A stretch of DNA of 64,000 nt from Bacteroidetes bacterium ADurb.Bin174 (GCA_002070265.1 MWCX01000088.1:156578-220577), one strand, 5' to 3'; shown: positions 7,802 through 17,724, counted from the stretch's first letter. Notes: generated by a model not told the origin, from the letters alone. Made by a program: numbers and translations.

Positions 7802-9676
7802 ATGGATTTCAAATACGACATAATTGTGATTGGTGCCGGTCACGCCGGCAATGAAGCTGCTACTACCGCTGCTAATATGGGTTCCAAAACATTGCTTATC
7901 ACCATGGATATGAACAAGATAGGTCAAATGAGTTGTAATCCTGCCGTGGGAGGAGTAGCTAAGGGACAGATAGTCAGGGAGATAGATGCTCTTGGTGGAC
8001 AAATGGGTATTGTATCTGATCAAAGCGCCATACAGTTTCGCATGCTCAACCGCTCAAAAGGTCCTGCTATGTGGAGCCCGCGCACACAAAACGATAGAAA
8101 TCAGTTTATTCAGGAATGGATTAAAATTGTAACCGATACTCCGAATTTATATATCTGGCAAGATACGGTTAAACAGTTGACTTTCAAGGACGGTGCAGTC
8201 ACAGGAGTAATCACTGCTTTGGGAATAGAAATGAAAGCTAAGGCTGTTATTCTTACTGCGGGTACTTTTCTCTCCGGATTAATCCATATTGGTAAAACTC
8301 AAATGATGGGCGGCAGACTGGCGGAACCGGCTTCATACGGTATTACCGAACAACTGCAATCCATGGGTTTTGCTACGGACAGGATGAAGACCGGCACGCC
8401 TTGCCGTATTGATGGTCGGACCATTGATTTTAGCCAAACTGCGGAACAGCCCGGAGATGATGATTTTCATCAGTTTTCTTATTTGGAAGACGTGAAAAGG
8501 GTGATGCCGCAAAGGAGCTGTTGGATTACTTATACCAATGAACAAACCCATGAGATTTTACGTCAGGGATTGGATGATTCTCCACTTTATAATGGGCAAA
8601 TTGTAAGCATAGGACCGCGTTATTGCCCAAGCATAGAAACCAAAATCGTCACTTTTGAGGATAAAATTTCTCATCAACTATTCCTGGAACCGGAAGGTGC
8701 CTATTCGCATGAATATTATATCAACGGCTTCTCCTCTTCCCTACCCTATGATATTCAAATCCGTGCCTTGCATACTGTCAAGGGCTTGGAAAATGCCCAG
8801 CTCTACCGACCGGGATATGCCATTGAATATGATTTTTTCGATCCAACACAATTACTGCATACGCTTGAAACAAAAAAAATAAAAAATTTATTCTTCGCCG
8901 GACAGGTAAATGGCACCACCGGATATGAAGAAGCTGCCGGACAAGGACTGATTGCCGGCGCCAATGCTCACATCAATTGTCACGGAGGTAAACCATTCAC
9001 CCTGGCACGCGATGAAGCCTACATAGGTGTGTTGATTGATGATTTGGTTACCAAGGGCGTTGATGAACCTTACCGTATGTTCACTTCTCGTGCAGAATAC
9101 AGAATTCTTTTGCGCCAGGATGATGCAGATATGCGTTTAACCGAAAAGGGTGCTGCATTGGGATTAGCTAAAGCCGATCGCATCGGGCAGTTGAATTACA
9201 AAAAAGAAGAGTTGAACAAACTCTTTGAATTTATGAAAGCACATTCAGTAAAGCCTAATCAGATCAATGACTTTTTACTCTCTGTCAATTCTTCTGAACT
9301 CAGGCATGGTACGCGCCTGCATGATTTATTGCTTCGTCCGCAATTTGGTATACTTGAATTGGCTGAAGCAGTTCCGGCATTAAAAGCAAAAATTGAAGCT
9401 ATTCCCAAACGCACCGAAGAAATAGTTGAGGCAGCGGAAATCATCATCAAATATACCGGTTATATCGAAAGAGAGAGATTAATTGCCGACAAACTACAGC
9501 GATTGGAAAACATCCCTTTGAAGGGACGCATTGATTATAATACGGTGCAATCTATTTCAACTGAAGCACGTCAAAAATTACTCAAAATAAATCCGGAAAC
9601 CATTGGTCATGCCAGCCGCATTCCGGGCATTTCTCCCAACGACATCAATGTGCTACTTGTTTTATTGGGGAGATAA
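7802..9676 (+). CDS. mnmG: tRNA uridine-5-carboxymethylaminomethyl modification enzyme MnmG (GidA)
   Basis: This 624-residue FAD enzyme works with MnmE (not in the window) to build the cmnm5 group on wobble uridine 34 of certain tRNAs. The N-terminal dinucleotide fold GAGHAGNEAA is at residues 11-20. The family signature follows it (SCNPAVGGVAKGQIVREID, around residues 43-61). The second signature LFFAGQVNGTTGYEEAAGQG lies near residue 362 and the helical C-terminal domain is complete. The ATG start gives a full-length product. A parS site follows 7 bases after the stop codon, recalling the origin-proximal position of gidA in many bacteria. Confidence 0.98.
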   Translation: MDFKYDIIVIGAGHAGNEAATTAANMGSKTLLITMDMNKIGQMSCNPAVGGVAKGQIVREIDALGGQMGIVSDQSAIQFRMLNRSKGPAMWSPRTQNDRNQFIQEWIKIVTDTPNLYIWQDTVKQLTFKDGAVTGVITALGIEMKAKAVILTAGTFLSGLIHIGKTQMMGGRLAEPASYGITEQLQSMGFATDRMKTGTPCRIDGRTIDFSQTAEQPGDDDFHQFSYLEDVKRVMPQRSCWITYTNEQTHEILRQGLDDSPLYNGQIVSIGPRYCPSIETKIVTFEDKISHQLFLEPEGAYSHEYYINGFSSSLPYDIQIRALHTVKGLENAQLYRPGYAIEYDFFDPTQLLHTLETKKIKNLFFAGQVNGTTGYEEAAGQGLIAGANAHINCHGGKPFTLARDEAYIGVLIDDLVTKGVDEPYRMFTSRAEYRILLRQDDADMRLTEKGAALGLAKADRIGQLNYKKEELNKLFEFMKAHSVKPNQINDFLLSVNSSELRHGTRLHDLLLRPQFGILELAEAVPALKAKIEAIPKRTEEIVEAAEIIIKYTGYIERERLIADKLQRLENIPLKGRIDYNTVQSISTEARQKLLKINPETIGHASRIPGISPNDINVLLVLLGR

Positions 9677-9682
9677 GCGTAT

Positions 9683-9698
9683 TGTTTCACGTGGAACA
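9683..9698. promoter_or_regulatory. parS: parS centromere site (ParB-binding), perfect consensus
   Basis: TGTTTCACGTGGAACA is the exact reverse complement of the canonical 16-bp bacterial parS (TGTTCCACGTGAAACA). It sits in the 39-base gap between mnmG and uvrC. parS loads ParB and, through it, SMC condensin near the origin for chromosome segregation. A chance 16-base match in 64 kb is very unlikely. Confidence 0.9.
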
Positions 9699-9715
9699 AT
9701 TCCTAAATATTCGAT

Positions 9716-11551
9716 ATGAATCTTCAAACTGATAAATTAAAAAACGTGATAGCTTCACTTCCGGACAAGCCGGGAGTATATCAATTTATCAATAAAAAAG
9801 AAGAAATCATTTATATCGGCAAAGCGAAAAGTCTGAAGAAAAGAGTCTCCTCATATTTTACCAATAAAAGCCATAGCGGAAAAACAAATGTATTGGTCAA
9901 GAATATTGCCGACCTGAAATACATCATAGTCGATACAGAAGGTGATGCACTGCTACTGGAGAATAACCTGATTAAAGAACATCAGCCAAGGTATAATGTG
10001 ATGCTGAAGGATGACAAATCCTATCCGAGCATATGCATATCAAACGAAGCATTTCCAAGAATATTCAAAACAAGAAAACTGATTAACGATGGGTCAAAAT
10101 ACTTTGGACCCTACACATCTGTTTGGGCGGTAAACTCCTTGCTTGAATTAATTCATGAATTGTATCCAATCAGAACCTGCAAATTGAATCTAAAAAAAGA
10201 GCATATAGATTTTAAAAAATATTCAGTTTGCTTGCAATATCACATTCATAAATGTAATGGACCATGCATAGGATCAGAAACTGAAGAGGAGTATGAAAAA
10301 TATATCCATGAGGCAGAAAAAATTATCAAGGGTGAAGTTAATGAACTGAGCAAATCCATCATGGATGAAATAAAATTACTTTCAAAAGAATTGCGTTTTG
10401 AAGAAGCAAATGTATTGAAACAGAAATATGAAATTTTAGAAAACTATAAGGCAAAATCAATTATTACCAATACGGTTTTAGAAGAAACAGAGGTGTTTGG
10501 ATATGATGAAGATGAAAACTCAAGCTACATCAATATGCTGCGCATTTCCAAGGGAAGCATTATTTTAGGCTATACCATTGAGTATAGAAAAAGGACGGAT
10601 GAAACCAAAGAAGACTTATTAGCAAGCGCCATCACAGAACTTAGAAGAAAATTTCCCGGGAAAACAAAAGAAATCATTTTGCCTTTCGAAATTGAATTTC
10701 CAATAGAAAGCATCAACATCACGATCCCACAAAGAGGAGACAAAAAGAAATTATTGGATTTATCCACGCAGAATGTCAAACAGTATAAATTTGACAGATT
10801 AAAGCAAAGGGAAAAATTGAATCCGGAACAACGAAGTACGGCTATCTTGAAAAATCTTCAAGAGAAATTGAAATTGGAAAAACTTCCAATGACCATAGAT
10901 TGCTTCGACAATTCAAATATATCCGGAAGCGATGCTGTTGGTGCTTGTGTGGTGTTCAAAAAAGGGAAGCCTTCTAAAAAAGACTACAGGAAGTATAATA
11001 TTAAAACGGTAAAAGGTCCGGACGACTACGAATCCATGAGAGAGGTTGTAAGAAGAAGATATACCCGACTTATCAAAGAAGAAGCTCCCCTGCCCGACTT
11101 AATCTTGACCGACGGAGGTGTGGGACAGATGGAAGTTGTTAGACAAGTTGTTGAAAATGAACTCAATACATCTATTCCTATAGCAGGCTTGGTGAAAAAC
11201 AAAAAACATATAACACATGAAATATTGTTTGGATTTCCTCCAAAATCTATCGGAATTAGTCCTAATGATTTATTATTCAAGTTTTTAGCAAATATTCAAA
11301 ACGAAGTACATAGATTTGCCATCACATTTCACAGGGATAAAAGAAGTAAGAGTCAGAAAACTTCAGAATTGGATAATATTCCCGGAATTGGTGAAAAATC
11401 AAAAATTGAGCTGATGAAACACTTCAAAAGCATAAAAAGACTTCAGAACGCAGATTTGGATGAAATTGAGAAAATAGTTGGAAAAAACAGAGCATCAAAG
11501 GTTTATGAGTATTTTCGCAGGGATTTGAAGCCTTCAGAATCGAATATTTGA
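9716..11551 (+). CDS. uvrC: Excinuclease ABC subunit C
   Basis: This 611-residue nucleotide-excision-repair endonuclease makes both incisions around a lesion in the UvrB-DNA complex. It shows the N-terminal GIY-YIG nuclease (GVYQFINKKEEIIYIGKAKSLKKR, residues about 19-42), a UvrB-interacting UVR segment (LSKELRFEEANVLKQKYEIL), the RNase-H-like second nuclease (DCFDNSNISGSDAVGA; LILTDGGVGQ) and C-terminal helix-hairpin-helix repeats (LDNIPGIGEKSKIELMKHF). By eye the gene is richer in A and lysine codons than mnmG next to it. It starts 39 bp after mnmG, with parS between. Confidence 0.97.
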   Translation: MNLQTDKLKNVIASLPDKPGVYQFINKKEEIIYIGKAKSLKKRVSSYFTNKSHSGKTNVLVKNIADLKYIIVDTEGDALLLENNLIKEHQPRYNVMLKDDKSYPSICISNEAFPRIFKTRKLINDGSKYFGPYTSVWAVNSLLELIHELYPIRTCKLNLKKEHIDFKKYSVCLQYHIHKCNGPCIGSETEEEYEKYIHEAEKIIKGEVNELSKSIMDEIKLLSKELRFEEANVLKQKYEILENYKAKSIITNTVLEETEVFGYDEDENSSYINMLRISKGSIILGYTIEYRKRTDETKEDLLASAITELRRKFPGKTKEIILPFEIEFPIESINITIPQRGDKKKLLDLSTQNVKQYKFDRLKQREKLNPEQRSTAILKNLQEKLKLEKLPMTIDCFDNSNISGSDAVGACVVFKKGKPSKKDYRKYNIKTVKGPDDYESMREVVRRRYTRLIKEEAPLPDLILTDGGVGQMEVVRQVVENELNTSIPIAGLVKNKKHITHEILFGFPPKSIGISPNDLLFKFLANIQNEVHRFAITFHRDKRSKSQKTSELDNIPGIGEKSKIELMKHFKSIKRLQNADLDEIEKIVGKNRASKVYEYFRRDLKPSESNI

Positions 11552-11638
11552 AAAAGCTCGAAAGATTGCACGTAAAGAAAGCACTCAAAAAAGACGAATT
11601 TTAAAATTATTTACATCAAAACCCAAAATAAAACGAAA

Positions 11639-12064
11639 TTGAATAAAGAAACGATTTATATAGAAAATTTAAATGCGATCAATATTGCGGCGCAAAACTT
11701 TATCAAAAACGTAAAAGACAAAAAAGTTTTTGCATTTTATGGAGAAATGGGTGCGGGTAAAACAACTTTCATAAAAGCCGTTTGCGAAAACCTAGGTGTT
11801 GAAGATATGATCAATTCCCCAACTTTCTCCATAATCAATGAATATTCAACAACAAATGAGGATACTATCTATCACATGGATTGCTATCGAATCGAAAAAG
11901 AAAGCGAGGCAATGAATATCGGCGTAACTGAATATCTCTATTCAGGAAATTACTGCTTCATCGAATGGCCTGAAAAAATTGAGCGCTTACTACCGGATGA
12001 TGTAGTGAGAGTAAAAATTACTGAAATTGAAAATGAGATAAGGGTTATTGAATTTGGAATATAG
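11639..12064 (+). CDS. tsaE: tRNA threonylcarbamoyladenosine biosynthesis ATPase TsaE
   Basis: This 141-residue P-loop protein is needed with TsaB and TsaD for the t6A37 modification of ANN-decoding tRNAs. The Walker A motif is GEMGAGKTTF (about residues 35-44), followed by the family motifs SPTFSIINEY and HMDCYRIEKE and the ending FIEWPEKIERLLP. The best start is TTG at 11639; no ATG occurs before the Walker A motif. The gene is convergent with dusB, with 9 bases between stop codons. Confidence 0.94.
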   Translation: MNKETIYIENLNAINIAAQNFIKNVKDKKVFAFYGEMGAGKTTFIKAVCENLGVEDMINSPTFSIINEYSTTNEDTIYHMDCYRIEKESEAMNIGVTEYLYSGNYCFIEWPEKIERLLPDDVVRVKITEIENEIRVIEFGI

Positions 12065-12073
12065 ATTAGGGGC

Positions 12074-13102
12074 TTAGAAAGAAATTTCATCCCTCTCCAC
12101 CCCATCTATTATTTCAAACAACTCGGACAAAGTATCTGCGCGTAACATAGCAATGCGTGTTTCTCTGAAATTAGGAATTCCTTTAAATACAGGCGTAGCG
12201 GCTAAATGCCTACGGCTATGTAAAATACCCTTCAATCTTTGATGATATAAGGACTCTATAGGAGTATCATCATCCATATCCAACCATTTGACGGAAGCCA
12301 GAATATGTTCTTTTAAAACTTCTTTTTGCTGATTAAAATCTAATGCTTGTATAATTTCACCGGTTTCAAAATAATGTTTGATTTCGGCAAACAACCAGGG
12401 ACGACCAATAGTTCCACGACCGATCATCACCGCATCTACACCATATTTATTAAAGCATTCCAAAGCTCGTTCAGGCGTAGTAATATCTCCATTTCCAATG
12501 ATTGGAATATGCATACGCGGATTATTTTTTACTTTGCCTATCAAATTCCAATCAGCCTCACCCTTATACATTTGAGACCGGGTTCTGCCATGTATGGTCA
12601 AAGCTGCAATACCGCAATCTTGCAACCGTTCAGCCAAATCAACAATAATTTTATTCTCTTCATCCCAACCCAAACGAGTTTTAACCGTTACAGGCAATTT
12701 AACAGCTTTAACCACTTTTGCAGTAATATCCAGCATTCGCGGAATATCTTTCAACAAACCGGCTCCTGCGCCCTTGCGTGCTACCTTTTTGACCGGGCAA
12801 CCAAAATTAATATCAATCAGCTCCGGACTCACCTCTTCTGCAATTTTAGCCGCCTCTACCATAGAGTCGGTATCATGACCATAAATCTGAATACCGATGG
12901 GTCGCTCTTCGGGATAGATGGTTAACTTTTGTTTGGTGCGATTGACACTGCGAATGAGGGCTTCCGACGAAACAAACTCGGTATATAGCATATCAGCTCC
13001 ATAGCGCTTACACAGCAGGCGAAAAGCCGGATCAGTCACATCCTCCATAGGAGCTAAAAACAATGGCTTTTCCGAAAATTGTATCTGGGCGATTTTCATC
13101 AT
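12074..13102 (-). CDS. dusB: tRNA-dihydrouridine synthase (DusB type)
   Basis: This FMN enzyme of about 342 residues reduces uridines in the tRNA D-loop with NADPH. It shows the TIM-barrel opening LAPMEDVTDPAFR, the catalytic-loop cysteine in NFGCPVKKVARKGAGAGLL, the phosphate-binding GNGDI and GRGTIGRPWLF, and the C-terminal tRNA-binding helical domain. An upstream TTG at 13105 is a possible start; I prefer the ATG at 13102. A -7 element TAATTTTG (13126-13119) lies 17 bp upstream on the minus strand. Confidence 0.95.
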   Translation of the reverse strand: MMKIAQIQFSEKPLFLAPMEDVTDPAFRLLCKRYGADMLYTEFVSSEALIRSVNRTKQKLTIYPEERPIGIQIYGHDTDSMVEAAKIAEEVSPELIDINFGCPVKKVARKGAGAGLLKDIPRMLDITAKVVKAVKLPVTVKTRLGWDEENKIIVDLAERLQDCGIAALTIHGRTRSQMYKGEADWNLIGKVKNNPRMHIPIIGNGDITTPERALECFNKYGVDAVMIGRGTIGRPWLFAEIKHYFETGEIIQALDFNQQKEVLKEHILASVKWLDMDDDTPIESLYHQRLKGILHSRRHLAATPVFKGIPNFRETRIAMLRADTLSELFEIIDGVERDEISF

Positions 13103-13118
13103 CAATAAATTTGAGCTA

Positions 13119-13146
13119 CAAAATTAAAAAATATCATGTAGATTTG
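13119..13146. promoter_or_regulatory. Divergent -7 elements for dusB and the gene at 13249
   Basis: TAATTTTG on the minus strand (13126-13119) faces dusB, and TAGATTTG on the plus strand (13139-13146) faces the exported-protein gene. Both fit TAnnTTTG. Neither has TTTG at exactly 19 bases; the plus-strand TTTG at 13110-13113 is 25 bases away. Confidence 0.45.
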
Positions 13147-13248
13147 TAAATTATTAGATACAAGACGAACACGAACCAATTTAATCCGCGAACGAAGTAA
13201 TTGATTCAATCAGTTTATCAAGAGTTCCATACTACAAATAATAAACGT

Positions 13249-14118
13249 ATGAGGTGTGTTTTCTTCATAATAGCTATAGCTCTTATATCGGGACAAATTA
13301 TTGCGCAAACAGTTCGATACTCCCCTGCTTGGTTTGGTCCGAATGCCAATCCGGTTCCTGAATTTACAGATGCTACCATTGCGGATAATACCACTTTGGA
13401 GTTGATGGGTGATTATTATTTCGGTTTTGGAGACAAAACCAAAAATGCTTATATCAAAATAGATGTGCCTTTATTGCCAAAAAGAGTTTCCTTTAAAATA
13501 TGGACCAGTATTTTAGAACATTATCAAGTTACAGATGCACTAAGCATCGAACGTGATATGAATGGTAATACCAAGGGACGAGCAATGGGAGATTTTTATG
13601 TACAGACAAGAATTTCAATACTAAAAGAAGGTACAATCAAACCTGCAATCATCTTGAATTCAACATTAAAAACCGCTTCCGGGACAAACTTTAAAGAGAG
13701 ACGATATTTTGATACACCGGGTTATTATTTTGATTTGGAGGTAGGAAAATCTGTTTTCTTTAAAAATAATATTCTTAACGAAATCAGACTGGTGGGAAAT
13801 ATAGGATTTCTGTGCTGGGAGACTAGCGGTAGTCGCCAAAATGATGCACCTATCTATGGTGCGAAATTAATTGTTGGTAATCAGCATTGGAAATGGGAAA
13901 ATACCATTGCCGGATATGATGGATGGATGCATAAACATCCCGCATATGGTAATGATTACGGAGATAATCCCCTTATTTTTCAAACTAAAATAAATTATAA
14001 ATATCAAATACTTAACATATTTACCCAATATCAATATGGCATTCGTAGTTTTCCATATCATCAAATACGAATAGGTACAGCCATACAAATCAATAAATTA
14101 ACGCCTCGCTATCAATGA
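13249..14118 (+). CDS. Exported beta-rich protein of unknown function
   Basis: This 289-residue protein starts at the ATG at 13249. The open frame extends upstream to a TTG, but this ATG puts a normal signal peptide at the N-terminus (CVFFIIAIALISGQIIAQ, cleavage after IAQ). The mature part is rich in alternating aromatic strands (LELMGDYYFGFGDK, FYVQTRISIL, YYFDLEVGKSVFF, IFTQYQYGIRSFPYHQIRIGTAIQINK), which suggests an outer-membrane barrel. I do not recognise the family. Its stop codon overlaps the start of the U32 peptidase gene by 4 bases, so the two are probably translated together. Confidence 0.72.
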   Translation: MRCVFFIIAIALISGQIIAQTVRYSPAWFGPNANPVPEFTDATIADNTTLELMGDYYFGFGDKTKNAYIKIDVPLLPKRVSFKIWTSILEHYQVTDALSIERDMNGNTKGRAMGDFYVQTRISILKEGTIKPAIILNSTLKTASGTNFKERRYFDTPGYYFDLEVGKSVFFKNNILNEIRLVGNIGFLCWETSGSRQNDAPIYGAKLIVGNQHWKWENTIAGYDGWMHKHPAYGNDYGDNPLIFQTKINYKYQILNIFTQYQYGIRSFPYHQIRIGTAIQINKLTPRYQ

Positions 14119-15362
14119 ATAATCTCAGACGTGAAGATATAGAAATCATGGCTCCCGTAGGATCATGGGAAAGTTTAGCTGCAGCTATACAATCCGGTGC
14201 CGATTCTGTGTATTTTGGTATAGAAAAACTGAATATGCGTAGTAAATCCAGTAATAATTTTACGACTGATGATTTACGAAAGATTGTAGCAACTTGCAAT
14301 GAAAATCATATAAAATCTTATCTGACCGTCAATACGATTTTATATGATGAAGATATTGCATTGATGCGCGAAATTATAGATACGGCAAAAGAAGTACAGG
14401 TTTCGGCTATCATAGCTTCAGATATAGCTGCTATGATGTATGCTAATTCCATTGGTGTTGAAGTACATTTATCCACACAATTAAACATCTCTAATATAGA
14501 ATCTTTGAAGTTTTATGCGCAGTTTGCAGATGTGGTTGTGTTGGCGCGCGAACTAAACCTTGAACAGGTAAAAAAAATTCATCAAGCAATTATGGATCAA
14601 GATATCAGGGGAAAAAACGGCGATTTGGTTCGCATTGAAATGTTTTGTCACGGTGCCTTATGTATGGCAATTTCCGGAAAATGTTACCTGAGTTTGCACG
14701 AGAAAAACTTATCTGCCAACAGAGGAGCATGCAATCAAATCTGCCGCAGAGCTTATACCGTAAAAGACATAGATTCCGAAATTGAATTGGAAATAGACAA
14801 TGAATACATCATGTCACCCAAAGACTTGAAAACCATTGATTTTCTGAATATTATGTTAGATTCCGGTGTCAGGGTTTTCAAAATTGAAGGCAGAGCACGC
14901 GCTCCTGAATACGTTAAAACGGTTGTTTCTTGTTATAAAGAAGCAGTAGAAGCTTATTTAGAGGATGATTTCACCCAGGAAAAAATTGATAATTGGAACA
15001 AGAGGTTGAGCAAGGTATTTAACCGTGGATTTTGGAATGGATATTATTTGGGACAAAGATTAGGTGAATGGAGTGCTAATTACGGTTCTGATGCTACACA
15101 CAAAAAGGTGTACATAGGTAAAGTAACCAACTATTTCACCAAAATTGGAGTTGCCGAAATATATGTAGAAGCACAATATGTCTCAAAAGGTGATGAAATG
15201 CTCATCATAGGTGAAACAACAGGCGTATATGAAGATACCATTGAAGAACTACGTGTAGATCTTCAGGCAGTTGACAAAGCAGTAAAAGGCGAATATTTTT
15301 CTGTTAAAACTAAAGAGTTAGTTAGAAGAAACGATAAAGTCTATAAGTTTATTCGAAAATAA
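14115..15362 (+). CDS. U32 family peptidase-like protein (TrhP/RlhA-related)
   Basis: This 415-residue protein begins with the family opening EIMAPVGSWESLAAAIQSGADSVYFG. It contains the U32 signature region around EMFCHGALCMAISGKCYLSL and GACNQICRRAY, with cysteines that could bind a metal cluster. Members in E. coli are needed for hydroxylation of tRNA uridine 34 (TrhP) or 23S rRNA cytidine (RlhA), rather than acting as simple peptidases. Given the nearby mnmG, tsaE and dusB, RNA modification is a fair guess, but which RNA is unclear. The ATGA overlap with the previous gene implies translational coupling. Confidence 0.88.
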   Translation: MNNLRREDIEIMAPVGSWESLAAAIQSGADSVYFGIEKLNMRSKSSNNFTTDDLRKIVATCNENHIKSYLTVNTILYDEDIALMREIIDTAKEVQVSAIIASDIAAMMYANSIGVEVHLSTQLNISNIESLKFYAQFADVVVLARELNLEQVKKIHQAIMDQDIRGKNGDLVRIEMFCHGALCMAISGKCYLSLHEKNLSANRGACNQICRRAYTVKDIDSEIELEIDNEYIMSPKDLKTIDFLNIMLDSGVRVFKIEGRARAPEYVKTVVSCYKEAVEAYLEDDFTQEKIDNWNKRLSKVFNRGFWNGYYLGQRLGEWSANYGSDATHKKVYIGKVTNYFTKIGVAEIYVEAQYVSKGDEMLIIGETTGVYEDTIEELRVDLQAVDKAVKGEYFSVKTKELVRRNDKVYKFIRK

Positions 15363-15363
15363 A

Positions 15364-16293
15364 TCAAGACATTTCCAACATTTTGATAATCGGTTTTAGG
15401 GCTTTTAGTCTTAAAGCTTCATTAATTAAAATTTCCGGACTTTCATTTTTCAAACACAAATACAATTTCTCCAAAGTATTTAATCTCATGTAACTGCACT
15501 GATTACATACAGAAGTGCTATCGTTTGATGGTACGGGAATAAACATTTTATCCGGATTGTATTTTTTCATCTGATATAAAATACCGGCTTCTGTTGCTAC
15601 TAAAAATTTTTTATGCTCAGAATTAGTAGTATAATTCAGTAAATCTTGGGTTGAACCGATAAAATCCACTAAATTTAATAAGGATTGAGGACATTCAGGA
15701 TGAGCAACAGTAATGGCATCAGGATGTTCATTTTTTAGTTGTACCAACTTTTCAATGGAGAAATTCTCATGCACATGACATGCTCCATCCCATAACAGCA
15801 TATTTCTACCGGTAATTTTGTTGATATAATTGCCTAAATTTCTATCGGGACCAAAAATAATTTTTTCATCCAAAGGTAATTGATTAATAATCTTCTTAGC
15901 ATTGGTCGAAGTAACCACTATATCTGTCAAAGTTTTCACTTCTGCAGTCGTGTTCACATAACTGATTACGGTATGGTCGGGATGTGCTTTGATAAATTCT
16001 TCAAACTTGTCTGCAGGACAGCTTTCTGCCAAAGAACAACCTGCTTCCACATCGAGAATCAATACCTTTTTATCGGGTGAAAGGATTTTGGCTGTTTCAC
16101 CCATAAAATGAACACCGCATAATACGATGATGTCAGCATTGGTTTGTAAAGCCCATTGTGCTAGAGCTAAGCTATCTCCTACTTTATCTGCAATATTTTG
16201 TATATCATCTGTCTGATAAAAATGAGATAAGATGACGGCATTTTTTTCTTTTCGTAAACGATTAATTCCACTGATAAGTTTTGATTTATTCAT
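15364..16293 (-). CDS. nadA: Quinolinate synthase A
   Basis: This 309-residue enzyme condenses iminoaspartate (from NadB) with dihydroxyacetone phosphate to quinolinate for NAD synthesis, using a [4Fe-4S] cluster. It shows ILSHFYQTDDIQ, VGDSLALAQ, the cysteine in LCGVHFMGETAKIL, DGACHVHENF, and the terminal cysteine pair CNQCSYMRLNTLEKL. I use the ATG at 16293 rather than an upstream TTG. It is convergent with the U32 gene, with a single base between stop codons. nadB and nadC are not adjacent. Confidence 0.95.
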   Translation of the reverse strand: MNKSKLISGINRLRKEKNAVILSHFYQTDDIQNIADKVGDSLALAQWALQTNADIIVLCGVHFMGETAKILSPDKKVLILDVEAGCSLAESCPADKFEEFIKAHPDHTVISYVNTTAEVKTLTDIVVTSTNAKKIINQLPLDEKIIFGPDRNLGNYINKITGRNMLLWDGACHVHENFSIEKLVQLKNEHPDAITVAHPECPQSLLNLVDFIGSTQDLLNYTTNSEHKKFLVATEAGILYQMKKYNPDKMFIPVPSNDSTSVCNQCSYMRLNTLEKLYLCLKNESPEILINEALRLKALKPIIKMLEMS

Positions 16294-16730
16294 TTTCAAC
16301 AATAACTAATATTAATATTTTTAATTCAAAACTTTAAATGATAATAATAATGGCTTGTTAATATGGTTGATATTTTTTCTCTAAATTTTTGTTTATGTCG
16401 TTATTAAATTTAGAAACAATGATATTAATAAATTATTTTTTTAAAAATCTTTGATTATAAATAAACTACGAATCATTTCAACAATCTGTTTGAACCCGCA
16501 AAGTTAATAAGTTTTTATAAACTCAATGGTTGAAAAACCGATATTTCTTTTAATAATTCGTTAAAAGAAAATCTTATTTTAATTTTGTCATCTAAATTAT
16601 TTTGTTAAACAGGGGTATATCTAATAAAAACAAATTAAGTTGTTTATTTTTACACACAAATTATCAAAAAGTTTTCAAGAGTTTATAAATACCATTCATT
16701 TTTACTACACATCAAACATTATATTTATTC
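16294..16730. other. AT-rich divergent intergenic region nadA / SDR gene
   Basis: About 437 very AT-rich bases separate nadA (minus) and the SDR gene (plus). I find no ORF, RNA gene, strong hairpin or perfect promoter. It presumably holds promoters for both genes that depart from the consensus. Confidence 0.45.
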
Positions 16731-17711
16731 ATGCAAATTTTAGTTACCGGAGCCAATGGTTTATTAGGGCATCATGTGGTTATGCAACTTTTAAATAAGG
16801 GGTATCAGGTAAAAATTATTGTCAGGTCTACTCAAAAAATTGCTTTTGATTTGAATAGGGTAGAGTGTGTTAAAGGTAATTTTAACGATAAGAATACTTT
16901 GTACCATGCCATGCAATCTTGCGAAGCAGTTGTTCATATTGCTGCAGTGACCGACATGCATTTAATAGGCTATCAAAAATACGAAAATATCAATGTGGAC
17001 GCAACCAAGCAATTACTTGAAGTAGCAGAAGAATTGTCGATCAATAAAGTAATTTTTGTAAGTTCTGCGAATACCATTGGTTTTGGCAGTGTTGATAATT
17101 TAGCTGATGAAAATGTATCTTTTTCATATCCCTTTACGAAATCACACTATGCAAGAAGTAAATTTGAAGCAGAAAAATTGGTGGTTGATTTTGCTAATAC
17201 TTCAAAAAGTCGTCATGCCATTATCATCAATCCGACCTTTATGATTGGGAGTTATGACACTAAGCCTAGCTCAGGTGCACTGGTATTGATGGGATATAAA
17301 AAGCGCCTTTTGTTCATTCCTTCCGGCGGAAAGAATTTTGTAGCGGTTGAAGATGTGGCTACAACTTGTTGTAATGCTTTGACCATGGGAAAATCCGGTG
17401 AAAGGTATTTGGCATGTAACATCAATTCGAGTTTTAAAGAGTATTTTAAAATACAAAGTAGGGTAGGGAATTATCAACAAATTATTATAGTACTGCCTGA
17501 TTTTTTATTGAAATTAATTGGGTATTTGGGGGATTTTCTTCAATTATTAAAAATTAAAGTATCCTTTTCCAGCCGGAATATTAATCAGTTGTTGATAAAG
17601 GAGTACTATACAAATGCCAAAGCAAAAAAAGAATTGTTATTACCCGAAACTCCTATTGAAAAAGCCGTTGAATCGGCTTTAAAGTGGTTTCATCCCCAAA
17701 TCTTACAATAA
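16731..17711 (+). CDS. NAD(P)-dependent epimerase/dehydratase (extended SDR, dihydroflavonol-reductase-like)
   Basis: This 326-residue Rossmann-fold enzyme has the N-terminal VTGANGLLGHHVV glycine motif (TGxxGxxG), the strand ending VVHIAAVTD, the catalytic serine region VSSANTIG, and the active-site pair Tyr-x-x-x-Lys in YARSKFEAEK. The C-terminal substrate domain is complete. The substrate is unknown; relatives reduce sugars, sterols or flavonoid-like carbonyls. The stop codon is 13 bases before the agmatine deiminase gene, so the two may be cotranscribed, although no metabolic link is obvious. Confidence 0.85.
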   Translation: MQILVTGANGLLGHHVVMQLLNKGYQVKIIVRSTQKIAFDLNRVECVKGNFNDKNTLYHAMQSCEAVVHIAAVTDMHLIGYQKYENINVDATKQLLEVAEELSINKVIFVSSANTIGFGSVDNLADENVSFSYPFTKSHYARSKFEAEKLVVDFANTSKSRHAIIINPTFMIGSYDTKPSSGALVLMGYKKRLLFIPSGGKNFVAVEDVATTCCNALTMGKSGERYLACNINSSFKEYFKIQSRVGNYQQIIIVLPDFLLKLIGYLGDFLQLLKIKVSFSSRNINQLLIKEYYTNAKAKKELLLPETPIEKAVESALKWFHPQILQ

Positions 17712-17724
17712 ATGTTATGTGCTG

